21,814 nucleotides of DNA from Tieghemiomyces parasiticus (taxonomy: Eukaryota; Kickxellomycota; Dimargaritomycetes; Dimargaritales; Dimargaritaceae), in contig JANBPT010000815.1 in the NCBI GenBank assembly GCA_027575765.1, positions 1-21,814 on the forward strand, written 5' to 3'. Numbering within the stretch: the first letter of the stretch is position 1; every line of letters begins with the position of its first letter. Shown piece by piece: positions 9,005 through 17,624 of this stretch. The notes below the pieces were generated by a model. The model was given only the letters and a program-made list of their open reading frames with translations. It was not told the origin of the DNA and made no database searches. Made by a program: the position numbers and the translations under genes.

Positions 9005-12000
9005 ATGGCCGCCCCCGCCGCAACGGACGCCGCCTTGGGCACGGCCGCCGATTTCGCCGACCGGCTGGCGCGCTGGCAGCAACGGCTGCAACGCCCCACG
9101 GAACTGGTGCTGCCCACGGACTACCCACGGCCCGTTCCGCTCAAGGTGGTTGAGGCCTCCCACACCTTCGACCTCCCCGACTCGGCCTGCCTGGCCCTCC
9201 TTCAGCTGTCGTTGAACCAGTCGGCTGGCAGCGGCACCTACACTTCGACGGAGGCAAACGAACCCGCCTCCCCGTTCACCATTCTCCTGGCGGCCTTCGC
9301 TGTACTTATGAACCGCTACACTAGTGAGGAGGATGTGGTTGTAGGCAGCTCGTCCCCGTCGGGCAATCCCCTGGTCCTCCGTTTGGGCGTCCGCCCCGAG
9401 GATACCTTTTTAGATGTAATTGCCAATGTTCAGCGCGTCGAACGCGAGGCCGTGGCCGACGAAGTCCCCTTTGCGGCTCTGCTGGGTGTTCTCACTACTA
9501 CCAGTGAAACCAACCAGGCGCCCTCTCTGTTCCGGGCCCGTTTCTTCAACCAGACCGATACGACAGCTGCCACCCTTGACCAGACTGTGTCGTCCAACAC
9601 CGATCTCACCGTGTTCATTACCCAGCGCTCCACTGCCTCGCTGCGCCGCCTCCTCCCGTCGGTGCAGATCACCCTGTCGTACAATCAGGTCCTCTTCTCG
9701 CCAGCCCGCATCCACCACATCTGCGACCAGCTCATTGCCGTGCTGGTTGCCAGTGCCCGCGTCGCCCAGGCCCTGGAGGCCCACCACACCAACCCTGCCC
9801 TCCCGGCCCCGCAGGATGCCGCCGTTGGTGCCATTGACCTGGTCACCCCGCGCTGTCGTGCCGTTATACCGGACCCGCACGCCAACCTGCACTGGGCCGA
9901 GTGGCCCGGCGCCATCACCGAACGGTTCGCCCTCAACGCCCGCGACTTCCCGGATCGCCGCTGCATTGTGGAGAACGTCCTGCAGACCGCCCCGGGGAGC
10001 CACCTCGCGATGACGTCGGTGCAACGTACGTTCACTTTTGGCAAGACCTACGCCGCCGCCCGACTGCTAGCCGTTCACTTGCTCAAGACTGGCATCCAGC
10101 GCGAGGACGTCGTGGTCATCTACGCATACCGCGGCGTCGACCTGGCCGTGGCCATCCTCGGCGTCCTCATGGCCGGGGCCACCTACAGCGTCATCGACCC
10201 GGCCTACCCACCCGAACGTCAGCAAATCTATCTCTCGGTGGCCCAGCCCCGTGGGTTGGTCGTCCTGCGCCACGCAGGGACGCTGGCCGACACCGTCCGC
10301 ACCTATGTGACCGAGGAGCTCGAAATTGTAACGGAGGTGCCAGCTCTGGAATTGCTCACCAACGGCCGCTTGCTGGGCGGCACAATCTCTGTGGGCCATG
10401 ACGTGCTGGACCCGCACCGCGACCTGTCGGACGCGATGCTTCTGTCTGAGGGCATCCAAGTTCCCGTCCCGGTCGGCCCTGACAGTATTGGTACCTTGTC
10501 CTTCACTAGTGGTAGTACTGGCATCCCCAAGGGTGTCCGTGGTCGGCATTATTCCTTGACCCACTTTTACCCCTGGATGGCCGAACGGTTCGGGCTAGGT
10601 CCCGAGGACCGGTTCACCATGCTGTCTGGGATTGCTCACGACCCCATCCAGCGCGACGTGTTCACCCCATTCTACCTTGGTGCCGAGCTGCACATCCCCA
10701 CCAGCGAGGATATTGGCATTCCCGGCCAGCTGGCCTCGTGGATGGCCGACCACGCCGTGACGGTGACTCACCTCACTCCGGCCATGGGTCAGCTCCTATC
10801 CACCAACGCCACGGCCGCCATTCCCAGCTTGCGCAACGCCTTCTTCGTCGGCGACCTGCTCACTAAGCGTAGCTGCCACCGCCTCCAGCACTTGGCCGAG
10901 AACGTAACCGTCATCAACATGTTCGGTACGACCGAGACCCAGCGCGCCGTCTCTTACTTTGCAATCCCGTCCCGCGCCCAGCAGCCGTCTTTCCTGTCCT
11001 CCGTCAAGGACGTGATCCCCGCCGGCTGGGGCATGCGGTCCGTGCAGCTCCTGGTGGTTAACCGGTTCCACGCCACCGCGGCTGACGGGTCCGCCCCGCC
11101 TCCCGGTATGTGTGGCGTGGGCGAGATTGGTGAGATTTATGTCCGTAGTGGGGGCCTCTCCGAAGGCTATCTCCGCCTCGACGACGTGACAAGCACCAAG
11201 TTCGTGCCCAACTGGTTCGACCCGGCCCTCCGTAACGTGGACCTCCAGGCTCAGCCATACCTGGACCCGGCTGTTAAAGACGTACCCTGGCCTTTCTACC
11301 GGGGCGATCGTGACCGTATGTATCGCTCCGGCGATCTGGGTCGCTACCTCCCCGACGGCTCTGTCGAGTGCGTAGGCCGTCTTGACGACCAGGTCAAGAT
11401 CCGCGGGTTCCGTATCGAACTGGGCGAGATTGACAACCACCTCTCGCAGTTCCCACGCATCCGCGCCAACGTCACCCTGGTCCGACGTGACAAGAATGAG
11501 GAGAAGACCCTCGTCTCGTACTTTGTTCCCGGGCCCGTCGAAGCTTTTGCCCAAGGAAGTGCCGATCCGGCTGCCGCCGCCGTAGAGGAGGAAGAGGACG
11601 ACGACAACTACTCTCGTTTGATTGCTGATATCCGCGCCTACCTCAAACATAAGCTGCCCAGCTACAGCATACCCAGCGTGTTCGTCCCCCTGAATCGACT
11701 CCCGCTCACCCCCAACGGTAAGGTCGACAAGGCCGCCTTGCCCTTCCCCGACACGGCCCTCTACGCCGATCGATCGGCCACGGCTCGCCGCGGTTCTGCC
11801 GGGGCCGCGGGTGACTCCACCACGACCACTGCCGCCCTGGCCGCCTACTCTGCGACTGAACGGACCCTCAACACCATCTGGAGCGAAGTGCTCGACCAGC
11901 CCGGCGGCGTCATCCCACGCGACGCCAACTTCTTTGACTTGGGCGGCCACTCCATTCTGGCCACCCGGATGATTTTCCAGGTGCGCAAAACGTTCTGTGT

Positions 12001-13774
12001 GGACGTTCCCCTAGGTCTGGTATTTAAACAGCCCACCATCGCCGGAATGGCCGCTGAGGTGGATCGCATCACCCAGGTCGATCTCAACATCGCCACCGCG
12101 GTGGCCAAGGATACCGGGACGACGGGCGAGTCGTCTACCGCGGATCTGCATAAGACTGACGGCGAGGACGACCCGACCGGTGACGCCGGCTACGCTTCCG
12201 ACCTGACCACCCTGATGGCCCACCTGCCCCCGGCCTTGGCCTTCACCGCGGCGTCCGACATTGCCTCCTCTACCAACGACGGCGGCGCGTTCGAATTCCC
12301 GGCCCGAGTCGCATCGGGTCAGGCCCCGACTTTCTTCCTCACCGGAGCCACAGGATTCCTGGGTGCCTTCATCCTTGCCGAACTCCTGGTCAAATTCCCC
12401 ACGGCCACGGTATACTGCCTGACGCGTGGTCAGTCGGACGAGCACGCCTACGAGCGGGTCCGTCAGAGTGCCCGCGATCATCTGGTGTGGCAATCCGACT
12501 GGGATACGCCCGCCACCGTTGCCGAACACCTGGTCGGCTACGGGTCCGCCCGCGTCCGCGCCGTGCGCGGTGACCTTGCCCAGCCTCACCTGGGAATCGT
12601 CGACCACGAGTGGACCGCCTTGGCTAGCGCCGTCGATGTGATTATCCATAATGGCGCCCTCGTCCATTGGGTCTACCCGTACGCCAAACTACGCGCCCCC
12701 AATGTCCTGGGTACCTTGGCTGCCCTCGAGCTGGCCGTCACCGACCATGTGAAGCCCCTTCACTTTGTTTCGTCCACGTCGGTCCTCGATACCGACTATT
12801 ACACTACCCAGTTGGGCGAGTTTAAGACGGCGACGGCACAGACTTCGGGGGGCGACCCGCACCACGGCGGCAATGCCGACCCGTCGTCGGCTATCGCCGC
12901 GGTCCTCGAGTCTGATGACCTGGAAGGCAGTCGTACAGGCCTCCACAGCGGCTACGGCCAGAGTAAGTGGGTCTCCGAAAAGCTGCTCTTCGAGGCGCGT
13001 GCGCGTGGGTACCCGTGTACCGTTGTCCGCCCGGGCTACGTGGTGGGTGCCACCCGTACGGGAGTAACCAACACGGACGATTTCCTGTGGCGCCTGGTCA
13101 AGGGCTGTGTGCAGCTAGGCGAGGTTCCCATCATGAACAATGCCGTTAATATGTGTCCGGTCGACCACGTGGCCCGCGTGGTGGTTGAGGCTGCTAGCCA
13201 ACCTAACGCCCTCGCTCTGGGCGTGTTCAACGTGGCCAATCCCACACGGTTCCGCTACAATGACTTCTTTGACCAGCTCCGGATCTACGGGTTCAATGTT
13301 GACCCCGTAGCCTACATTCCGTGGCGGAATCACCTCATGGATGTCACCCTCAAGTCCGCCGATAATGCGTTGTACCCGCTGTTGCATTTCGTTCTGGACG
13401 ATCTTCCCACGTCCACCCGGTCCCCGGCCCTCGACCGGAGCCATACGGCCACCCTCTGTGCCGCCGGGGGCGTCCCTTGCGCATCAATGCAGGAGGTGAT
13501 CGGGCTGTACTTGGCTTACCTCGTCAAGACCGGGTTCCTCCCGCCCCCTGCGCCGATCGACCGCGAGCACGACCAGGTGGAGCTGATTGAGGATGGCGAG
13601 GAGGGGGAGGGCCTTGGGGATACCGATTGTTGTGCTACTAACGAGCCTTCGACTGGTACAGGCGGAAGTGCCGAGGTACCTACTACGGCCCCGCACCGGC
13701 ATGCCCAGCGCAAGCCTCTCCCTGATCTTGATGTGGAAGTCGGTGGTATCCTCAACCGTAGCGGCCGTGGCTAA
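9005..13774 (+). CDS. LYS2: L-2-aminoadipate reductase (alpha-aminoadipate reductase)
   Basis: An intronless ORF of 1589 residues starting in a near-perfect Kozak context (CCACCATGGCC). Lys2 reduces alpha-aminoadipate to its semialdehyde with ATP and NADPH in fungal lysine synthesis. Order of domains: a degenerate condensation-like N-terminus (about 1-290); an adenylation domain with FTSGSTGIPKG at 500-510, AHDPIQRDVFTP, NMFGTTETQRAVSYF, YRSGDLGRYLPDG from 773 and NGKVDK with K906; a carrier domain with FFDLGGHSIL, S983 being the phosphopantetheine site; and a reductase domain with GATGFLG (1114-1120), SSTSVLDT and YGQSK (Y1317, K1321). It must be activated by a phosphopantetheinyl transferase (Lys5). 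Yeast Lys2 is about 1390 residues; the extra length here comes from acidic or low-complexity insertions (near 850-870 and 1275-1310) and a ~70-residue C-terminal tail. All catalytic motifs are intact. Confidence 0.98.
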   Translation: MAAPAATDAALGTAADFADRLARWQQRLQRPTELVLPTDYPRPVPLKVVEASHTFDLPDSACLALLQLSLNQSAGSGTYTSTEANEPASPFTILLAAFAVLMNRYTSEEDVVVGSSSPSGNPLVLRLGVRPEDTFLDVIANVQRVEREAVADEVPFAALLGVLTTTSETNQAPSLFRARFFNQTDTTAATLDQTVSSNTDLTVFITQRSTASLRRLLPSVQITLSYNQVLFSPARIHHICDQLIAVLVASARVAQALEAHHTNPALPAPQDAAVGAIDLVTPRCRAVIPDPHANLHWAEWPGAITERFALNARDFPDRRCIVENVLQTAPGSHLAMTSVQRTFTFGKTYAAARLLAVHLLKTGIQREDVVVIYAYRGVDLAVAILGVLMAGATYSVIDPAYPPERQQIYLSVAQPRGLVVLRHAGTLADTVRTYVTEELEIVTEVPALELLTNGRLLGGTISVGHDVLDPHRDLSDAMLLSEGIQVPVPVGPDSIGTLSFTSGSTGIPKGVRGRHYSLTHFYPWMAERFGLGPEDRFTMLSGIAHDPIQRDVFTPFYLGAELHIPTSEDIGIPGQLASWMADHAVTVTHLTPAMGQLLSTNATAAIPSLRNAFFVGDLLTKRSCHRLQHLAENVTVINMFGTTETQRAVSYFAIPSRAQQPSFLSSVKDVIPAGWGMRSVQLLVVNRFHATAADGSAPPPGMCGVGEIGEIYVRSGGLSEGYLRLDDVTSTKFVPNWFDPALRNVDLQAQPYLDPAVKDVPWPFYRGDRDRMYRSGDLGRYLPDGSVECVGRLDDQVKIRGFRIELGEIDNHLSQFPRIRANVTLVRRDKNEEKTLVSYFVPGPVEAFAQGSADPAAAAVEEEEDDDNYSRLIADIRAYLKHKLPSYSIPSVFVPLNRLPLTPNGKVDKAALPFPDTALYADRSATARRGSAGAAGDSTTTTAALAAYSATERTLNTIWSEVLDQPGGVIPRDANFFDLGGHSILATRMIFQVRKTFCVDVPLGLVFKQPTIAGMAAEVDRITQVDLNIATAVAKDTGTTGESSTADLHKTDGEDDPTGDAGYASDLTTLMAHLPPALAFTAASDIASSTNDGGAFEFPARVASGQAPTFFLTGATGFLGAFILAELLVKFPTATVYCLTRGQSDEHAYERVRQSARDHLVWQSDWDTPATVAEHLVGYGSARVRAVRGDLAQPHLGIVDHEWTALASAVDVIIHNGALVHWVYPYAKLRAPNVLGTLAALELAVTDHVKPLHFVSSTSVLDTDYYTTQLGEFKTATAQTSGGDPHHGGNADPSSAIAAVLESDDLEGSRTGLHSGYGQSKWVSEKLLFEARARGYPCTVVRPGYVVGATRTGVTNTDDFLWRLVKGCVQLGEVPIMNNAVNMCPVDHVARVVVEAASQPNALALGVFNVANPTRFRYNDFFDQLRIYGFNVDPVAYIPWRNHLMDVTLKSADNALYPLLHFVLDDLPTSTRSPALDRSHTATLCAAGGVPCASMQEVIGLYLAYLVKTGFLPPPAPIDREHDQVELIEDGEEGEGLGDTDCCATNEPSTGTGGSAEVPTTAPHRHAQRKPLPDLDVEVGGILNRSGRG

Positions 13775-13877
13775 GAATTATCTCGTTGTGGTGCGCTATC
13801 CCCGTTGTCCTATTACCTATCCGTTCGTCGTTTCTACTCACTTATATTTATACTGATTATTTTACACCCCCTCCAAA

Positions 13878-13883
13878 AATAAA
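13878..13883 (+). terminator. LYS2 polyadenylation signal AATAAA
   Basis: An exact AATAAA lies about 104 bases after the LYS2 stop codon, in AT-rich sequence. It is the only canonical hexamer I noticed downstream of a gene in this window. Confidence 0.55.
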
Positions 13884-14136
13884 GTGAAGTCTGTATTTAT
13901 TTATCAATCAGCTGTGCCTATATGCACAGATTGCCAATATGGTTTCCTGCGAATGAGGGTAAAGGCATCAAACCTCGGCAATCGTAGACAAATCCTGGCA
14001 GTGTCATTTCTGGAAAGGTATCAGGTAGAAACCAACTAGGAGTCTGATTGAACGGTAAACATGGCTTACCTTTTGGCGTCACCTAAATGTCCGATCCTGA
14101 TGGATTTTATCCCCCCCCCACTGCCACGTTACATAA

Positions 14137-14150
14137 ATATATATATATAT
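14137..14150. repeat. (AT)7 microsatellite
   Basis: Seven uninterrupted AT units in the AT-rich convergent spacer, close to a C9 tract. It is simple sequence with no inferred function. Confidence 0.8.
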
Positions 14151-14486
14151 TTCCTTTTACAGCTTATTGGCGCGACCCCTTATAATCACTCGAAGGTCGA
14201 AGTCCCTGTTGACACAATACAGATATAGTGCAAAAGAATTGATTATATATCGCAGTGAGCCATGATGAGATGGCAAAGTTAAATTAACCCGATCTCAATT
14301 CAACACAAGGCCCGGTTTTATCACATTTCTAGAGTGAGAGATTCCTGCCGATTCGTTCGGATCGATGGTGATTATATAGGGCAGGTATTAGTTACCATGA
14401 TATTTTACGTTATCCTTTTCTTTTCTTTTGTTAATAAGAAAATCGATGTGGGACTACCGCCAGTAAATACAGATACCCGCGTCTAG

Positions 14487-17246
14487 CTATCCGCTTTGGA
14501 AATACTCCAAGGCATCCTCTGTGAGCCAGGCCGGGTCGATAGCCGTGACGTGGCGCATGAGATGTTTGGTCGTTCCTCGGATGGATTCAAACACCACGTA
14601 TGGTACTTGAGCTTTGAACAAGATCGAATCTGGGTGCAAGTAAAGTGACTTGGCCGCCTCATCACTGCGACCGCCTGCCGCCAGCGATGGGTCTCTGGAC
14701 ACCGTCGCCAACGGTCGAACGAGCTCAAAGCTACCATCGGGTTGCATCCGGGCGGCATGGGGGAAATAGCCACGGACAAAACATCGTCGAATGACGACTG
14801 GGTCGCGAGAACTGGGTAGCTCCGCAACTGGCCGGCCCCACATGCAGGCCAGCTGGTCGAGGGTACGCAGATAGAGCGACCGAGCATGGCGCAGCACGTG
14901 GTAGTTAACAAAATGGCGACGACACCAGGTGGGGCTGGCATCGTGCGCGATGAACCCACGGATGACGTTGAGTAAGGTCAGAACGTCACCCTCACGTACG
15001 GCGAACCTGCGGTGGGCTTCAAGGGCTTCCTTCCGCTGGCCGCGCGGGAAACTCCATACGTTGGCCCCCGTCGACGACAAGGGCGTGCGGTGAGGGGACG
15101 ATGGGTTCGGCTGGAGAACGTAAAGGAGACTGGCCGCCATGGCCAGCTCCTGGGTACATCCCATGTCTACGCTGGCAAGGAGGGCGCGGCCCAGCATGGG
15201 TGGGTAAGGCAGTTGAGCCAGCCGCTCCCCCGTAGGAACTGTCAGCCGGACTGATTCGGGATCAATGGCCCCGAGGGCGTGCAACAGTTCCAGGCCAGCA
15301 GCCACGGTAGAGGCCGGAGGTCGGTCGATAAACGGGAACCGGCCCAGGCGATCAATCCCTAGGGCCTTGAGACGGAGGAGCACCGCGGCCAGGTCGAGTC
15401 GCTGGATTTCCGGGGCAGGGGCGAGTGGCAGGTCGTTTTCGAACGTGGCCGCGGTATACAGTCGGTACACCTTCCCAGGACCTGATCTACCGGCGAGACG
15501 GGCGCGGTTCAGGGCGGTGAGTTGGGAGATGGGTACGGTTTGCACAATCTCGGCTCCGTCGTACGGGTCGTAGACGGCCTGCCGAGACCACCCGCTGTCT
15601 ATGACGTACGTGATACCTTCGAGTGCCGGTGTCAATTCAGCTGGGCCGGTGGTAAAGATGGCCCGGCGTACTGACCGATCTGGTACGGCTTCGAGCGCCC
15701 GTTGCTGGTCGTCGGGATGCATACCAATGTAGAGCGGTAGAGCCTCCAAGGTCGGACGGCCCCGGGTGGCGGGTTCGTCGTCAGTCTTCGCACGAAGGGT
15801 CGCCACGGCTTCTTTGACCTCCGATCGATCCGCCAAGAAGACGAGGATACTACCGTTACCTGCCGGCTCTACGTTATGGATGCGCTGGGCAGTTTCAAGT
15901 GCCTTGGCGATATAGTCGTCACAGGGGTCGGGGAGGAAATGTACATCAAGTGGGAAGTGCTGGGTCTCGATGTGCACCGTAGCGGTGGCAGTGGACTCGC
16001 CGGGTTTGGCTGGATCGGCTTGGTAGAGGCGGGCAAATTTATCCAGATCTGGCGTGCCGGATGTAATCACGAGACGCAGCTCCGGGCGTAGTTTGCGAAT
16101 CCTGCGATGTTTGGGACGGGCGCGAACGTAACCTATCAATGTGTTAGTATAACCTGTTGGAGGCTCGGGCCTTGTCATCGATATCTAAATGGCATCGATT
16201 GACTCCGGACTACCTACCGTTTGAGCAAACCGAGGACGATGTCGATATGAAGCTGCCGCTCGTGGACACTTTCCACCACTATGACGCTGTAGTCCGTCAA
16301 GAGTGGGTCTGCTGTGACCTCCCAGATGAGACTCTCGCCGGTAGTATACACAACGGCCGCTGTGGTGTCTGCGCCATCGTTATCGTAGGGACCGAATCGA
16401 CAGGTTACCTGTCGATTCGTGGGGTCCAGGTCGGTAAGAAGTGGGAAGGTGGTTACCGGAATTAGCCCACGCTTTCTTTATATGTTCGACATAAACTTGG
16501 GTGTATTTCCGACGGAGGGCTTACCTGATTGCCGAGAGGCGAGTTGAGTTCCTGGGACACACGCGTGGCCGCACTGGTTGCTGCTAAAGCGCTGGCCTAA
16601 TAGTAAGATTATGTGGGAAAAGTTTGGTAAAACGTTGGTAACGGTATGGGGATATCAAGGATTGCATGGGTAGGGCATCACAAGGGGCACTAGTAGGCAG
16701 TCTTACCTGGACGCAGGCAATACGCTTGCCGTCATGGTTCCAGCCGGCTTCAAAGAGATACTGGGGTATTTCTGCGGTTAAGAAAAGTGGGCCGGTGTAG
16801 GTAAGATTAGCACCAGGGCAACGAGACCAGGCTGAGTGCTACCAGAATGGAATGATCAAGTCACCCCGGTCTACTTACGTGTCGATTTACCACTGCCGGC
16901 CTCCCCCGTTACCAAGAGAACCGGGTGTTGTTCGAGTAGGTACAAGATTTGTTCGCCTGGAGAGGGGGGTGTAAGTGAAGTAGATGGTAGGGGCTTGAGT
17001 TCGATGCCTATTACTCCATGATTTTATGGATCCAGGCTGACCTGTCGGTCCCGCGGGGGCCACCGGTGTGTCTGTGCCGTGGGATTTCTTGTCGGCTTGA
17101 CAGGGGGGTTCACATGGCGTTGCAGGTCACCTACGGTGCTTGAAGATGGGCAGCTGGCGCCGCTGCTGAGGAATGGACAACGTGGTCGGCAGGCGGCGGA
17201 GGTAGGGGTTGATGTGCCCGCCTTCAGATTCGGACCCGTCCGACAT
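14487..17246 (-). CDS. DHX35: DHX35-family DEAH RNA helicase homologue with degenerate helicase motifs (probable pseudo-helicase)
   Basis: Six exons read on the - strand: 17246-17135, 16956-16879, 16771-16707, 16596-16525, 16408-16218 and 16101-14487. All junctions are GT-AG and in phase, giving 710 residues, close to human DHX35. The N-terminus (NPYLRRLPTTLSIPQQRRQL, 14-33), the motif I region and the C-terminal winged-helix/ratchet/OB region (QRLDLAAVLLRLKALGID; ..HVTAIDPAWLTE) clearly place it with DHX35, a spliceosome-associated helicase. Walker A is intact (GSGKST, 58-63). Motif Ia is ASALAA instead of PRRVAA (86-91); motif II is ESVH instead of DEAH (155-158); motif III is SGT instead of SAT (187-189); motif V is TTGPAELTPA (323-332); motif VI is NRARLAGR instead of QRAGRAGR (371-378). 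The reading frame has no internal stop, so it is not an obvious pseudogene. ATP binding may persist; hydrolysis and unwinding are unlikely. It is divergent from the kinase gene. Confidence 0.88.
16393..16419. repeat. 27-nt perfect palindrome spanning a 3' splice site of the DHX35-like gene
   Basis: Two 13-base arms (starting CGAATCGACAG) flank a single central T. On the - strand the intron 4 acceptor AG (16410-16409) and the first base of exon 5 (16408) fall inside the palindrome. In pre-mRNA the arms would fold into a hairpin enclosing the acceptor. Confidence 0.9.
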
Positions 17247-17624
17247 GGTATCGTTTCGATGGGACTGACGAGTACAATCGCGTCGGCTAGTCCAAGGGAG
17301 ATTCTCAGGTGAGCGGCTGATCACAATTTGGACGGTGGGCCGGGTGACCTTGACAATGTGGCAACGGCATGCGGCCAGCAGGTTCAGGCGAAGGGGCACA
17401 CCTCTCGGGGTTACAACTCCCAACGGCCGGCAATGGTGACGCACCTGTATGGGCTACAGCCAAACTAAGGTGGACGTGCTCCTAGAGGTTGGATGCTGGC
17501 CCACCCCTTCCCTGAGCACATTGCTGCGTGTGACCGCTCACCGTGCCCCACTCGACCGCATTCCCTGTTAGACTTCCTCCTTGGCCATTACTTTTCTCTG
17601 GGCCATCTACGCTGTCACTCCGCC
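17247..17624. promoter_or_regulatory. Bidirectional promoter region between the DHX35-like gene and the BCKDK-like gene
   Basis: The start codons of the two divergent genes are 378 bases apart, so their promoters must share this stretch unless one has a distant 5' exon. I see no TATA box. The half near the kinase gene is pyrimidine-rich. An in-frame upstream ATG exists on each side (17444 on -, 17493 on +), but both would add unlikely N-termini. Confidence 0.5.

Larger units (their letters stand above)
13775..14486. other. AT-rich convergent intergenic region
   Basis: This 712-base stretch lies between the 3' ends of LYS2 (+) and the DHX35-like gene (-). It contains the LYS2 poly(A) signal, a C9 tract at 14111-14119 and an (AT)7 run. 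Apart from the LYS2 UTR I see no gene here. Confidence 0.5.

Noticed and set aside
10796..11950. A 384-codon open frame on the - strand inside LYS2
   Set aside because: It is a shadow of the GC-rich LYS2 codons on the opposite strand; the translation is Gly/Val/Glu-rich with no domain, while LYS2 is certain.
16102..16178. Taking the ATG at 16178 as the start of a separate helicase C-terminal protein
   Set aside because: The stretch 16178-16102 contains a TACTAAC branch sequence and lies in an intron. Using the acceptor at 16103-16102 joins LLKR to IRKLRPELRL with exactly the spacing of DHX35.
16581..16596. Other acceptors for exon 4 of the DHX35-like gene that might rescue a normal PRRVAA motif Ia
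   Set aside because: Acceptors ending at 16592, 16584 and 16581 shift the frame and destroy the conserved AATSAATRVSQEL segment, and the intron contains no PRRV-coding microexon that I could find.
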